Of a DNA stretch of 64,000 nucleotides, positions 36,675 through 45,926 are shown in pieces. A model generated the notes under the pieces. It ran no database searches. It saw nothing but the letters and a program-made list of their open reading frames with translations, and was not told the DNA's origin. The stretch covers positions 62,001 through 126,000 of the forward strand of contig NZ_JAKCMI010000015.1 in the NCBI RefSeq assembly GCF_021412585.1, in the 5' to 3' direction. The stretch comes from Halomonas alkalisoli. GTDB taxonomy: Bacteria; Pseudomonadota; Gammaproteobacteria; Pseudomonadales; Halomonadaceae. Position 1 is the stretch's first letter. The number at the start of each line of letters is the position of its first letter. The position numbers and the translations under genes are program-made.

Positions 36675-37690
36675 GCAAGGTCCGTGATTATAGCAAGCGC
36701 AGGGCAACACCGCCGGGAGTCCTTCGGCCTCCAGTCGCGAGCTAAAGCTACCTCCGACAGTTACTTATCTCTCCCTGGCGGAGAGGATCGCTGTTGGAGC
36801 GCTGGTCCCCATCGCGACTGGCGCCGGCAGGCGCCTTGGCGGAGGTCGCAAGGGCAGTGGCTATCGCAAGCGCAGGGAAACACCGCCGGGAGTCCTTCGG
36901 CCTCCAGTCGCGAGCTAAAGCTGCTCCAACAGTTTTTTCTCTCTCCTTTGGAGGATAAGACCGCTGTTGGAGCGCTGCTCCGCATCGCGACTGGCGCCGA
37001 TAGGCGCCTCGGCGGAGGCCGCAAGGTCAGTGGTTATCGCCCGCGTTGGCAACACCGCGGTCGCGAGCTGAAGCTGCTCCCACAACGGAGTGGCGGCGTT
37101 GGCGGAAAGGATCGCTGTCGGAGCGCTGCTCCGCATCGCGACTGGCGCCGATAGGCGCCTCGGCGGAGGCTGGCACGTTAGAGGCTATCGCGAATGCTGG
37201 GCAACACCGCCGGGAGGCTTGCAGCCTCCAGTCGCGAGCTGAAGCTGCTCCCACAACGGAGTAGCGCCGTTGGCGGAAGAGATGCTGTTGGAGCGCTGGT
37301 TTCCATCGCGACTGGCGCCGGCAGGCGCCTTGGCGGAGGCTGCGAGGGCAGTGGCTATCGCCAGCGTTGGCAACACCGCCGGGAGGCTTTCAGCCTCCAG
37401 TCGCGAGCTAAAGCTGCTCCTACAACGGAGTGGCGGCGTTGGTGGAAAGGATCGCTGTTGGAGCGCTGGTCCCCATCGCGACTGGCGCCGACAGGCGCCC
37501 GGCGGAGGCTGCAAGGTCAGTGGTTATCGCCCGCGTTGGCAACACCGCGGTCGCGAGCTGAAGCTGCTCCCACAACGGAGTGGCGCCGTTGGCGGAAAGG
37601 ATCGCTGTTGGAGCGCTCGGTTCGGCGCTCCGACTCCGCATCGCGACTGGCGCCGACAGGCGCCTTGGCGGAGGCCGCCATCGCCCGAAA
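36675..37690. repeat. REP-like palindromic repeat array (six tandem units)
   Basis: About 1 kb of tandem repeats lies between the convergent phaC and lnt. The marker GCTGTTGGAGCGCT (one copy with GTCGG) recurs at 36790, 36963, 37114, 37284, 37454 and 37604. Spacings are thus about 173, 151, 170, 170 and 150 bp. Short units lack a roughly 20-bp hairpin of the type GGAGGCTttcAGCCTCC. Each unit holds opposed arms, CCAGTCGCGAGCT...GCTCC and GGAGCGCT...ATCGCGACTGG, which resemble pseudomonad-type REP sequences. Further short palindromes such as GGCGCC are embedded. Short open frames inside are by-products of the repeat. No RAYT transposase gene is in the window. Confidence 0.88.
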
Positions 37691-37698
37691 TACCAGCC

Positions 37699-39183
37699 TC
37701 AGGCTTTGGCAGTCACATAGGCACGACGTTTCAGCCAAAGCCCCGGCAGCACCAGCAGCACGGCGAGCAGCCAGACTGGCCAGCTGCCGGTGCGGGTGAA
37801 TGGCGTGAGGCCCTGCATCGGCGTGGCTTCCCCGGTGAGGTAGGTGGTCTCGAACTGGGGGGCTCGGGCGGTGATGCGGCCCTGGGGGTCGATGATCACG
37901 GTGACGCCATTGCTGGTGGCGCGCACCACATAGCGGCCATTCTCGAGGGCGCGCAGGCGAGCCATCTGCAGATGCTGTAGCGGACCGATCGACTCGCCGA
38001 ACCAGGTGTCATTGGATACCGTCAGCAGCAGCTCGGAGTTGCGCGCTCGATCGGCCACCAGGTCGGCGTAGATGATCTCGTAGCAGATGGCGTTGCCGAT
38101 GGTGGTGCCCAGGGCCTGGATCGGCGGTTGTCCCTCCGGCCCCGGGGTCATGGCCGGCATCGGCAGGTCGAAGAAGGCGATGGTGCCGCGCAGCCAGCGC
38201 TCCAGCGGCAGATACTCGCCGAAGGGCACCAGGTGCGCCTTGCGGTACTCGCCTTCCGTATTGCCGACGCCGATCACGCTGTTGTAGTAGAGCCCGCGAT
38301 CTTCGCGCTGCAGTATGCCGGTGAGCAGGGCGCTGCCTGGCGGCATGGTGGACTGGGCACGCTCCAGAATCGCCGTGGCTTCATCCTCGAACATCGGCAA
38401 CGCCGCTTCCGGCCAGATGATCAGGTCGATATCGTCGGCCTGTTCCCGGGTCATCTCCAGATAGGTATTGGCCGCCATTCGACGGCCTTCCGGCGTCCAC
38501 TTGATCAGCTGCGGCAGATTGCCCTGCAGCAGGGCGACGCGCAGGGGCTCGCCGGCGGGCGAGGTCCACTGGGTCGGCAGGACCAGCGGGGCCAGCCAGA
38601 ATGCAGCCACGGGTGCTGCGGCCCACCAGCGGCGACGCAGGAACTCGACGCCGAGCGTTCCGGTAAGCACGGTCAGCAGGGAGAGCAGGTAGACGCCGCC
38701 GACCGGTGCCCATGCTGCCAGCGGGGAGTCCACATGGGCGCTGCCGAGCAGCAGCCAGGGGAAGCCGGTGAACAGCCAGGTGCGCAGCCACTCGCCGAGC
38801 ACCCAGGCACCGGCAAAGGTGAGGAAAGCGAGGCGAGGGCCTGTCAGCCGGCGATAGAGCCAGAGTGTCGCGGCGTAGAACAGCGCCATGGAGCAGACGA
38901 ACAGGGTGGTCAGGAACAGTGCCAGCGGCACCCCGGTGTAGCCGTAGTCGTGAATCGACACATAGACCCAGGAAGCGCCGGAGCCGAACAGCCCGACCCC
39001 ATAGCACCAGCCCTTCAGCGCGGCCTGGAGGGGCGACAGGTAGTGGATGCCCAGGACCATCAGCCCGGCGGCGATGGGGCCGAGCCACCAGAGCTCGAAA
39101 GGGGAGGCGGTCAGCGTGGTGAGCACGCCGGCGAGCAGGGCCAGGAGATAGGCCACTGCGGGGGAGAGGCGGATTTCCGTCAT
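37699..39183 (-). CDS. lnt: Apolipoprotein N-acyltransferase
   Basis: A 494-residue inner-membrane enzyme that adds the third acyl chain to lipoproteins. About seven N-terminal transmembrane segments are followed by a nitrilase-fold periplasmic domain. The catalytic triad is visible as Glu259 in IIWPEAALP, Lys315 in YRKAHLVPFGEYLP and Cys367 in NAICYEIIYADL. A last hydrophobic helix precedes the C-terminus. The ATG at 39183 fits the family (MTEIRLSPAVAYLLALLAGV). It is the last gene of the miaB-ybeZ-ybeY-corC-lnt operon and ends at the REP array. Confidence 0.96.
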   Translation of the reverse strand: MTEIRLSPAVAYLLALLAGVLTTLTASPFELWWLGPIAAGLMVLGIHYLSPLQAALKGWCYGVGLFGSGASWVYVSIHDYGYTGVPLALFLTTLFVCSMALFYAATLWLYRRLTGPRLAFLTFAGAWVLGEWLRTWLFTGFPWLLLGSAHVDSPLAAWAPVGGVYLLSLLTVLTGTLGVEFLRRRWWAAAPVAAFWLAPLVLPTQWTSPAGEPLRVALLQGNLPQLIKWTPEGRRMAANTYLEMTREQADDIDLIIWPEAALPMFEDEATAILERAQSTMPPGSALLTGILQREDRGLYYNSVIGVGNTEGEYRKAHLVPFGEYLPLERWLRGTIAFFDLPMPAMTPGPEGQPPIQALGTTIGNAICYEIIYADLVADRARNSELLLTVSNDTWFGESIGPLQHLQMARLRALENGRYVVRATSNGVTVIIDPQGRITARAPQFETTYLTGEATPMQGLTPFTRTGSWPVWLLAVLLVLPGLWLKRRAYVTAKA

Positions 39184-39208
39184 GGGTCGTCGTGGCTTCC
39201 TGGCGTAA

Positions 39209-40081
39209 CTATTCGTCCGTGAGCGCGTTGCTGCTTGGGGCTGCTTCCAGCAGGCGGATGCGGCGATTGTCGGCGTTGAGCACGGTGAAGCGCCAGCCGC
39301 CCAGCTCGGCATGTTCACCGCGGCCGGGCAGGTGGCCGAAGCGCTGCATGACCAGGCCGCCGACCGTATCGAATTCATCGTCGGAGAAGCCGGTACCGAA
39401 GCGTTCGTTGAAGTCCTCGATCGGCGTCAGGGCGCGGATGGCATAGCGACCTTCGCCCAGCTCGCGGATATCGTCTTCCTCGTCGGTATCGTGCTCGTCT
39501 TCGATATCGCCGACGATCTGTTCGAGAATATCCTCGATGGTCACGATGCCGGCGGTACCGCCATATTCGTCGACCACCACCGCCATGTGGTTGTGGGTGT
39601 CGCGAAACTCCTTGAGCAGGCTGTTGAGTCGCTTGGACTCCGGTACGAACATGGCGGGACGCAGGATATCCTCGATACGGAAGTTATCGCGCTCCTCGTC
39701 CGGGCAGTTGAGCAAGCGCAGCAGGTCCTTGACCAGCAGCAGCCCCTTGATCTCGTCGAGGTTCTCTCCGATGACCGGGTAACGGGAGTGTCCCGTCTCG
39801 TCGATCAGCGCCAGGTATTCGTCCGGCGGCTGGTCGGCGGCAATGGCCGCGACCTGGGAGCGGGGTATCAGTACTTCGCGCACCTGCTGGTCGCTGATGT
39901 TCAGGGCCCCCTCGATGATCATCATCGCGTCCTGCTCCAGCTTCAGACGAGTGCCGGCCTGGCGCAGGAACTCCATCAGCTCTTCCCGTGAACTGGGACC
40001 ATCATTGTCACCCGAGAGGGCGCCGAGTAGTTTCTCTAGCCAGGACTTTCCACCCTGGCCGGTCGATCGGTCTTCACTCAT
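39209..40081 (-). CDS. corC: CorC/YbeX family CBS-domain protein
   Basis: A 290-residue cytosolic protein of the HlyC/CorC family, linked to magnesium/cobalt efflux and, for YbeX, to ribosome metabolism. Two CBS motifs lie at about residues 68-190 (VREVLIPRSQVAAIAADQPP and HMAVVVDEYGGTAGIVTIED). A C-terminal CorC_HlyC domain follows with EFDTVGGLVMQRFGHLPGRG. It overlaps the ybeY stop by 4 bp and precedes lnt by 25 bp, the same order as in E. coli. Confidence 0.95.
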   Translation of the reverse strand: MSEDRSTGQGGKSWLEKLLGALSGDNDGPSSREELMEFLRQAGTRLKLEQDAMMIIEGALNISDQQVREVLIPRSQVAAIAADQPPDEYLALIDETGHSRYPVIGENLDEIKGLLLVKDLLRLLNCPDEERDNFRIEDILRPAMFVPESKRLNSLLKEFRDTHNHMAVVVDEYGGTAGIVTIEDILEQIVGDIEDEHDTDEEDDIRELGEGRYAIRALTPIEDFNERFGTGFSDDEFDTVGGLVMQRFGHLPGRGEHAELGGWRFTVLNADNRRIRLLEAAPSSNALTDE

Positions 40082-40608
40082 GGGTCGAGTCTCTCGTCCT
40101 CGCTATCGAAGTGTCGCTCGCCACTGCCGCCACTCATGTCCCGAACCGGCAGATACGGGTCGGCAATGGAAAAGGTCGCCAGGATATCGCGCTCCAGCTG
40201 CTCCATGATGTCGGCGTCTGTCTCGTCGACATGATCATGCCCGAGCAGATGCAGTGTGCCATGTACCACCAGGTGAGCGTAGTGGTCTTCGAGTCGCTTG
40301 TTCTGCTCGAGGGCTTCCTGCAGCACCACGGGGTGACAGATCACCAGGTCGCCGAGCAGCGGCAGCTCGATGCCGGGGGGCGCTTCAAAAGGGAAGGAGA
40401 GCACGTTGGTGGGCCGGTCGCGGCCGCGATAGTCCCGGTTGAGGGACTGGCTCTCGTCGGCATCGACAATGCGGATAGTGACCTCGGTGCGGCGCTCTTC
40501 CGGGAAGTGAGCCAGTACGGCGTCGACCCAGGATGCGAGCACCGGCTGCTTCGGCAGGGGGCTGCCCGTGGAGGCGATCTGACGGTCGACTATCGCTGGC
40601 GGGCTCAT
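40078..40608 (-). CDS. ybeY: Endoribonuclease YbeY
   Basis: A 176-residue metal-dependent endoribonuclease that acts in 16S rRNA 3'-end maturation and ribosome quality control. The zinc motif is HGTLHLLGHDH (H-x3-H-x5-H). The conserved N-terminal part includes LNRDYRGRDRPTNVLSFPFE. The C-terminal tail after about residue 155 is acidic and specific to this protein. It overlaps both ybeZ and corC by 4 bp, so the three are translationally coupled. Confidence 0.96.
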   Translation of the reverse strand: MSPPAIVDRQIASTGSPLPKQPVLASWVDAVLAHFPEERRTEVTIRIVDADESQSLNRDYRGRDRPTNVLSFPFEAPPGIELPLLGDLVICHPVVLQEALEQNKRLEDHYAHLVVHGTLHLLGHDHVDETDADIMEQLERDILATFSIADPYLPVRDMSGGSGERHFDSEDERLDP

Positions 40609-41705
40609 GTCTCGCCGTAGTCCTTGCTGCCCCTTTGGCGCTCGCGCTCCTGGCGCAGCGACTCGCGCTCGCGGGTGCGGGCCTCGACCCTGGCGCGGTC
40701 CTGGACCTCCTGCTCGGCCTCGAAGCTCTCGTAGGCCTCGATGATGCGCTGTACCAGAGGGTGGCGTACCACATCCTTGGCGGCGAAGTGCGTGACGCCG
40801 ATGCCGGGGGTGCCTCGCAGCACCTCCAGCACCTGGATCAGGCCGGAACTCGCCCCACGGGGCAGGTCGACCTGGGTGACGTCGCCGGTGATCACGGCGG
40901 TTGAGCCGAAGCCGATACGAGTCAGGAACATCTTCATCTGCTCGCGAGTGGTGTTCTGGCTCTCGTCGAGAATGATGAAGGCATTGTTCAGGGTGCGCCC
41001 ACGCATGTAGGCCAGCGGGGCGATCTCGATCACCTGCCGTTCGATCAGCTTGCCGACCTGCTCGAAGCCCAGCATCTCGTAGAGGGCGTCATAGAGCGGG
41101 CGCAGGTAGGGGTCGATCTTCTGGGCCAGGTCGCCGGGCAGGAAACCAAGTTTTTCACCTGCCTCCACGGCCGGACGCACCAGCAGGATGCGACGAACTT
41201 CCTGGTGGTTGAGCGCCTCCACCGCTGCGGCTACGGCCAGGTAGGTCTTGCCGGTACCGGCCGGGCCGATGCCGAAGTTGATGTCATGGGCGCGAATGCT
41301 GGTGACATAGCTCTGCTGGTTCTGGCCGCGGGGCTTGATCAATACCTTGGGCGTGCGCAGCAGGACGTCGCCGTCTTCGTGCCCCTCTTCCTCTTCCAGC
41401 GCCTCGAGACCGGATTCCTGCAGGAACAGGTGCACCGTATCCGGCGATAGATCACCGGTTTCGGCTTCGCGATAGAGGTGCTCCAGCACATTGGCGGCCG
41501 CCTTCACCCGATGCCCGGGGCCTGCCAGCTGGAACACGTTGCCGCGATTGCGAAGGGTGACGCCGAGTCGTTCCTCGACCAGTTTGAGGTGCTCATCGCG
41601 CTGACCGCAGAGATTGGCCAGACGCTGGGGGTCATTGGGTTCGAGGCTCAATGTGATGATGCGGTTCGCCTGAGAAGTTGGCTGGCTCAAGACAAGGGGA
41701 TCCAT
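40605..41705 (-). CDS. ybeZ: PhoH-like ATPase YbeZ
   Basis: A 366-residue PhoH-family P-loop ATPase that partners YbeY in RNA handling. The Walker A is GPAGTGKTYLAVAAAV and the Walker B region is NAFIILDESQNTTREQMKMF. SGLIQVLEVLRGTPGIGVTHF and DVVRHPLVQRIIEAYE follow. The last 35 residues are highly charged (Arg/Glu-rich), a common YbeZ variable tail. It overlaps ybeY by 4 bp and follows miaB after 60 bp that contain a GC hairpin. Confidence 0.95.
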   Translation of the reverse strand: MDPLVLSQPTSQANRIITLSLEPNDPQRLANLCGQRDEHLKLVEERLGVTLRNRGNVFQLAGPGHRVKAAANVLEHLYREAETGDLSPDTVHLFLQESGLEALEEEEGHEDGDVLLRTPKVLIKPRGQNQQSYVTSIRAHDINFGIGPAGTGKTYLAVAAAVEALNHQEVRRILLVRPAVEAGEKLGFLPGDLAQKIDPYLRPLYDALYEMLGFEQVGKLIERQVIEIAPLAYMRGRTLNNAFIILDESQNTTREQMKMFLTRIGFGSTAVITGDVTQVDLPRGASSGLIQVLEVLRGTPGIGVTHFAAKDVVRHPLVQRIIEAYESFEAEQEVQDRARVEARTRERESLRQERERQRGSKDYGET

Positions 41706-41731
41706 GCGTTGCGAATGTGGGCTCAGCTTAC

Positions 41732-41753
41732 TGCCCCGGCGAAGGCCGGGGCA
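41732..41753. repeat. GC hairpin between miaB and ybeZ
   Basis: TGCCCCGGC and GCCGGGGCA form a perfect 9-bp stem around GAAG. It sits inside the operon and has no T-run on either strand, so it is more likely an mRNA-processing or REP-like element than a terminator. Confidence 0.5.
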
Positions 41754-41765
41754 ATGACAGAATGC

Positions 41766-43109
41766 TCAGTGTAGTGCCGGTGAGTGCAGCTCGCCACGTA
41801 ACGAGTTGGGTAGCGCTTCGGTGATGGTCACGTCGACGAAGTGGCCGATCAGCTCGGTGGGGTTGGCGGCACGGAAATTGACCACCCGGTTGTTCTCGGT
41901 ACGCCCCGAGAGCTGGCCTGGATCCCTCGGCGAGAAGCCGGTGACCAGAATGCGCTGGGTCGACCCTACCATCCGGCGGCTGATCTGCATGGCCTGCTGG
42001 ATGATACGCTCCTGAAGAATCGCCAGGCGCTGCTTCTTGACGCTCTCGGGAGTATCGTCGGCGAGGCTTGCCGCCGGCGTGCCGGGGCGGGCCGAATAGA
42101 CGAAGCTGAAGGAGTGGTCGAAGCCGATGCGATGGATCAGGTCCATGGTCGCTTCGAAATCCGCTTCGGTCTCGCCGGGGAAGCCGATGATGAAGTCCGA
42201 CGAGAAGCTGATGTCGGGGCGCAGCTTGCGGATGCGCTCCAGCTTCTCCACGTACTCCTCGACGGTGTGGCCGCGCTTCATCGCTGCCAGAATACGGTCG
42301 GAGCCGGCCTGTACCGGCAGGTGCAGGTGGCTGACCAGTTCCGGTACCTCGCCATAGGCCTCGATCAGGCTGTCGGTGAACTCCACCGGGTGAGACGTGG
42401 TGAAGCGGACGCGATCGATGCCTTCCACCGCCGCCACGCAGGCGATCAGCTCGGCCAGGTCGATCTCGTCACCGAGCTGGTTCTCCCCGCGGTAGGCATT
42501 GACGTTCTGTCCCAGCAGGTTGATCTCGCGTACCCCCTGATCGGCCAGGTGGATGACTTCGTCCATGACCGACTCGAAGGGGCGTGAGACTTCCTCGCCG
42601 CGGGTATAGGGCACGACACAGAAGGTGCAGTACTTGGAGCAGCCTTCCATGACCGAGACGAAGGCGGTGGCCCCGTCCGAGCTGGGGCTGGGCAGGTGAT
42701 CGAACTTCTCGATCTCCGGGAAGGTGACGTCGACCACGGAAATCTGATCGTTGCGCCGGGAGTCGAGCATAGCCGGGACACGGTGCAGGGTCTGGGGGCC
42801 GAAGACCATGTCGACATGGGGGGCGCGCTTGCGCAGAGCCTCCCCTTCCTGACTGGCCACGCAGCCTCCCACGCCGATCACCAGGTCGGGATTGGCCTCC
42901 TTGAGTTTCTTCCAGCGACCGAGCTGGTGGAAGACCTTCTCCTGGGCCTTCTCGCGAATCGAGCAGGTATTGAGAAGGATGACGTCGGCGTCGCCTTCGT
43001 CGTCGGTCAGTTCCAACTGATGGGATTCGCCGAGCAGATCCGCCATGCGAGCGGAGTCGTACTCGTTCATCTGGCAGCCGTGGGTCTTGATGAAGAGTTT
43101 CTTCGCCAT
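41766..43109 (-). CDS. miaB: tRNA-2-methylthio-N6-dimethylallyladenosine synthase
   Basis: A 447-residue radical-SAM methylthiotransferase that modifies A37 of tRNAs reading UNN codons. The N-terminal MTTase domain carries the cluster cysteines in [26 protein letters not shown] and [12 protein letters not shown]. The radical-SAM CxxxCxxC is in [25 protein letters not shown] domain closes the protein (about residues 375-440). It is the first gene of the miaB-ybeZ-ybeY-corC-lnt operon and is divergent from the DUF1820 gene. Confidence 0.97.
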   Translation of the reverse strand: MAKKLFIKTHGCQMNEYDSARMADLLGESHQLELTDDEGDADVILLNTCSIREKAQEKVFHQLGRWKKLKEANPDLVIGVGGCVASQEGEALRKRAPHVDMVFGPQTLHRVPAMLDSRRNDQISVVDVTFPEIEKFDHLPSPSSDGATAFVSVMEGCSKYCTFCVVPYTRGEEVSRPFESVMDEVIHLADQGVREINLLGQNVNAYRGENQLGDEIDLAELIACVAAVEGIDRVRFTTSHPVEFTDSLIEAYGEVPELVSHLHLPVQAGSDRILAAMKRGHTVEEYVEKLERIRKLRPDISFSSDFIIGFPGETEADFEATMDLIHRIGFDHSFSFVYSARPGTPAASLADDTPESVKKQRLAILQERIIQQAMQISRRMVGSTQRILVTGFSPRDPGQLSGRTENNRVVNFRAANPTELIGHFVDVTITEALPNSLRGELHSPALH

Positions 43110-43354
43110 AAGAATAGGGTCGCGATCGGTTGCCCGACGCTTGCGTCACCGGTGAGTGGAGTGTCGCGGGAATGCGGCTCGGCCAGCCTGCCGGGCCGTT
43201 CTCGAAGATGGAAACATTATACGGAACCAGGGGCAGCGGGGCCAGCGTGGTGGTCTCGTCGTCCATCGACTGTGTTACGCTTGCGAGTCTGCAGGCGTGT
43301 GCCTCGATACTCGGGCACACAACGGTCAATCGAACGGGAAGGAATGACGGCCTT

Positions 43355-43684
43355 ATGGCGGCCAAGCCGATCTATCGGGTGGTTTTTCACCAACAAGGTG
43401 AAGTGTGGGAACTCTACGCCCGCGAGATATTCCAAAGCGACCTCTGGGGATTCATCGAGATCGAGGAATTCGTCTTCCAGGACCGCTCGAAGCTGGTGGT
43501 GGATCCCTCGGCCGACAAGCTGCGCCACACCTTCGACGGTGTGACCCGCAGCTATCTGCCGATCAACTCCATCGTCCGTATCGACGAAGTGGAGCGTGAG
43601 GGGCCGGCTCGGGCAGTCAAGAGCGAAGGACGGATCGCCGAGTTTCCCCGGGCGCCGATGCCGCCGCCCAGGGGGGAGAGTTAG
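43355..43684 (+). CDS. DUF1820 family protein
   Basis: A 109-residue protein with the compact DUF1820 pattern: PIYRVVFHQQGEVWELYARE, then SDLWGFIEIEEFVF, then DGVTRSYLPINSIVRIDEVE, and a Pro-rich tail. Function is unknown; the family is confined mostly to gammaproteobacteria. The ATG at 43355 (MAAKPIYRV) gives the usual family length; an in-frame upstream start would add unrelated residues. It is divergent from miaB. Confidence 0.88.
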   Translation: MAAKPIYRVVFHQQGEVWELYAREIFQSDLWGFIEIEEFVFQDRSKLVVDPSADKLRHTFDGVTRSYLPINSIVRIDEVEREGPARAVKSEGRIAEFPRAPMPPPRGES

Positions 43685-43788
43685 AAGGGGGCTAGCGGCT
43701 TCGGGGCGCTGGTCATGAAGTGACCAGTTCGACCCGGGGCCATATGGGGCAACAGGTGGCAGGGTCTTTCCAGCGGTTTTCCCGGGAC

Positions 43789-43811
43789 TTATCCACAGAA
43801 GCTGTGGATAG
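43789..43811. promoter_or_regulatory. Inverted pair of DnaA boxes
   Basis: TTATCCACA at 43789-43797 is a perfect DnaA box. TGTGGATAG at 43803-43811 is a second box on the other strand (8 of 9). They are separated by 5 bp and lie about 110 bp upstream of the SH3-protein gene. Confidence 0.5.
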
Positions 43812-43922
43812 CCCTCTTCGACAATGGTCTCATCGGCCGCAGTGCGAACGGGAGGTTCGACGGCGGCATACAGGTCGCGGCGCAGCAGCTGCCGCAGGAG
43901 CCTTCGATAGCAGGACAACGGC

Positions 43923-44552
43923 ATGACAATGCATAGATTCAAGACCCTCATGGCGGGCGTCACACTGGGGCTGATGGCCCTGCCGCTGCACGCCCAGCAG
44001 AATACGAACGCTACCCATTGGGTATCCGACGAACTCACCACCTATGTTCGCAGCGGACCGACCGATGGCTACCGCATTGTCGGCACCCTGACCTCCGGTG
44101 AACCGGTAAGCGTGCTTGAAACCAGCGGCGACTACAGCCGGGTGCGCAACACCGAGGGCAATACCGTCTGGGTACTCAGTGGGGAATTGCAGGAGGAGCC
44201 GAGTGCGCGCCAGCAGTTGCCGGTGCTTGAAAGACAGGTGGCCGAGCTGGAAGAGGAGCTTGGCGGCATCAACGAGACCTGGGAGGAGCGGGTCTCGGCG
44301 ATGACCGAGACCCTGGAGGTCCGCGAGCAGCGCATTGCCGAGCTGGAGGCGAGCAATCGCCAGCTCGACAGTGAAGCCGACCGGTCACGCCAGACCATAC
44401 GTCAGCTGCAGGCTCGACTGGACACCCAGGAAGAAGACCTGCTGATTCGCTATTTCATGTATGGCGGCGGGGTCGCCGGTGCCGGCCTCCTGGTGGGGCT
44501 GATCATCCCCCATCTTCCGCGCAAGAAACGCAAGCGCGACCGCTGGTTCTGA
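43923..44552 (+). CDS. SH3-domain/coiled-coil envelope protein (YgiM/TIGR04211 type)
   Basis: A 209-residue protein with a signal peptide (about residues 1-25, ending LPLHAQ). A bacterial SH3 domain follows at about 30-95, with WVSDELTTYVRSGPTDGYRI and VLETSGDYSRVRNTEGN. A long coiled coil (about 97-170, from LPVLERQVAELEEELGGINE) leads to a C-terminal transmembrane helix (about 177-198) and the basic end PRKKRKRDRWF. This order is exactly that of YgiM, which is anchored in the inner membrane and faces the periplasm. It is 25 bp upstream of tpm. Confidence 0.9.
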   Translation: MTMHRFKTLMAGVTLGLMALPLHAQQNTNATHWVSDELTTYVRSGPTDGYRIVGTLTSGEPVSVLETSGDYSRVRNTEGNTVWVLSGELQEEPSARQQLPVLERQVAELEEELGGINETWEERVSAMTETLEVREQRIAELEASNRQLDSEADRSRQTIRQLQARLDTQEEDLLIRYFMYGGGVAGAGLLVGLIIPHLPRKKRKRDRWF

Positions 44553-44577
44553 TACCGCTGGTTCTGAAGGAGAGGCT

Positions 44578-45219
44578 ATGCCCGGGGAATGGCTAAATCG
44601 CTGGCGGGAAGGACGCATCGGGTTTCACCGTCCACAGGTGCATCCTGCGCTGATTCAGCACTGGCCACTGCTCGGGGCGAGACCAGGCACCAAGGTGCTG
44701 GTGCCGCTCTGTGGCAAGAGTCTCGACATGCGCTGGCTCGCCCAGCACGATCATCCGGTGCTGGGCATTGAACTGGCCGAGGAGGCAATCGAGCAGTTCG
44801 TCGCCGAGGGGGCCGGGGAGATATCCCGCTATCGGCAGGAGCCCTTCGCGATTTGCCGCCAGGGCAGCGTCGAGCTGTGGTGTGGCGATTTCTTTCATTT
44901 CCATATCGAGCAGGCGGCCGAGATCGACGCCTTCTATGACCGGGCGGCGCTGATCGCATTGCCGCCGGCGACCCGCCAGCGCTATGCCTTTCACCTCGCC
45001 CAGCTGATCCCGCCCGGCGCGCGTGGGTTGTTGATCAGCCTGATGCGCGCCCCGAGCGACGAGGGCGGCGGTCCACCGTTCAGCGTCACTGCCGACGAGG
45101 TGCGCGAACTCTTCGAGCCCAACTTCCTGGTCACTCACCTGGAGGATGGGGAGCCCGAAGAGGGCAGCGGTTTTCGTGAAAGTGTCTGGGCCATGGTGCG
45201 CCGCGGGCCCGCCGTCTAG
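44578..45219 (+). CDS. tpm: Thiopurine S-methyltransferase
   Basis: A 213-residue SAM-dependent methyltransferase of the bacterial TPMT family, known to methylate selenium and tellurium compounds. WLNRWREGRIGFHRPQVHPA is the conserved N-terminus, VLVPLCGKSLDMRWLAQHDH the SAM-binding motif (V-P-L-C-G-K-S), and DAFYDRAALIALPPATRQRY the following core. Length and motifs are standard. The bidirectional hairpin at 45255-45278 follows. Confidence 0.94.
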   Translation: MPGEWLNRWREGRIGFHRPQVHPALIQHWPLLGARPGTKVLVPLCGKSLDMRWLAQHDHPVLGIELAEEAIEQFVAEGAGEISRYRQEPFAICRQGSVELWCGDFFHFHIEQAAEIDAFYDRAALIALPPATRQRYAFHLAQLIPPGARGLLISLMRAPSDEGGGPPFSVTADEVRELFEPNFLVTHLEDGEPEEGSGFRESVWAMVRRGPAV

Positions 45220-45254
45220 CGGGAGCGGGGACCCTAGAGAGCAGGACAAACCAG

Positions 45255-45278
45255 GCGGGCGCCCATTTGGGCGCCCGC
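45255..45278. terminator. Hairpin between convergent tpm and the YajG-like gene
   Basis: GCGGGCGCCC and GGGCGCCCGC form a perfect 10-bp stem around ATTT. It lies between two converging genes, with only short T-stretches. Confidence 0.7.
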
Positions 45279-45323
45279 TTCTGGTTTGGCAGGAAGAGAT
45301 GCGAGGGAGATACAGTGGCTCGC

Positions 45324-45926
45324 TCAGCGTGCCAGCAGCTGGCCCAGTTCCGGGTCGCGGAAGGCGCGATCGAGGCCGTCGCTCAGCAGGTCGTTGAGCA
45401 TGCGCGCGTTGGTGTCGCGATCCGGACGAAGCGCATAGCTCTGAGTGCGGCGCGAGGTGTAGGTGCCGGTATAGGTGTTGCCACCGTTGACCGCCCTGGC
45501 TTCGAAGACTGCCTCCAGGCGGGCCTCGTCGATGACCGGCCGACTCTCGCCGCGCTCATACCCCAGGTGGAGCAGGGTGAGGGTCAGGCTTGGCCGCCCC
45601 TCAGCCGGCTCCGTGGTGGGGGAGAAGCCCATCTCCCGCACGGCGCGCTCGGCTTCGCGCTGCAGCCGTGGCACCAGCTCGTGGGCGCTGACGGTGATGG
45701 TGGATGTCGCCATGGCGCTGCCGCTACGCGTGCCGATCACCTCGCCGTCGCGGTCATCCACCGCCATGACCGTGATGGCCTGGCCACCCCCGGTTGTCGG
45801 GACGTCGGCGGTACGCTGTGGATTCAACTGCAGATAGTGTGGGCTGGCACAGCCTGCCAGCAGGGCGCTAGCCAGCAGCAAGGCGGCTGCACGCAACGTC
45901 GTAAGGCGAAAGGGGCGTCGAATCAT
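45324..45926 (-). CDS. YajG-like lipoprotein
   Basis: A 200-residue predicted lipoprotein: the signal peptide ends LLLASALLAGC with the lipobox Cys near residue 25. The mature part resembles the YajG family: YLQLNPQRTADVPTTGGGQ, VDDRDGEVIGTRSGS, then VSAHELVPRLQREAERAVRE and the C-terminal MLNDLLSDGLDRAFRDPELG. E. coli yajG lies by ampG; function is unknown. The ATG at 45926 follows AGGAG and starts the signal peptide; the in-frame start at 45986 is unlikely. Confidence 0.85.
   Translation of the reverse strand: MIRRPFRLTTLRAAALLLASALLAGCASPHYLQLNPQRTADVPTTGGGQAITVMAVDDRDGEVIGTRSGSAMATSTITVSAHELVPRLQREAERAVREMGFSPTTEPAEGRPSLTLTLLHLGYERGESRPVIDEARLEAVFEARAVNGGNTYTGTYTSRRTQSYALRPDRDTNARMLNDLLSDGLDRAFRDPELGQLLAR

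Noticed and set aside
36675-37690. CRISPR array
   Set aside because: Units are 150-173 bp long, similar along almost their whole length and internally palindromic; there are no short repeats with unique spacers and no cas genes.
36684-37980. Several 70-240-codon frames inside the repeat array
   Set aside because: They repeat with the DNA unit, change frame between units and have no independent support.
41732-41753. Transcription terminator splitting miaB from ybeZ
   Set aside because: A clean stem but no T-run, and the miaB-ybeZ-ybeY-corC-lnt order is a conserved operon.
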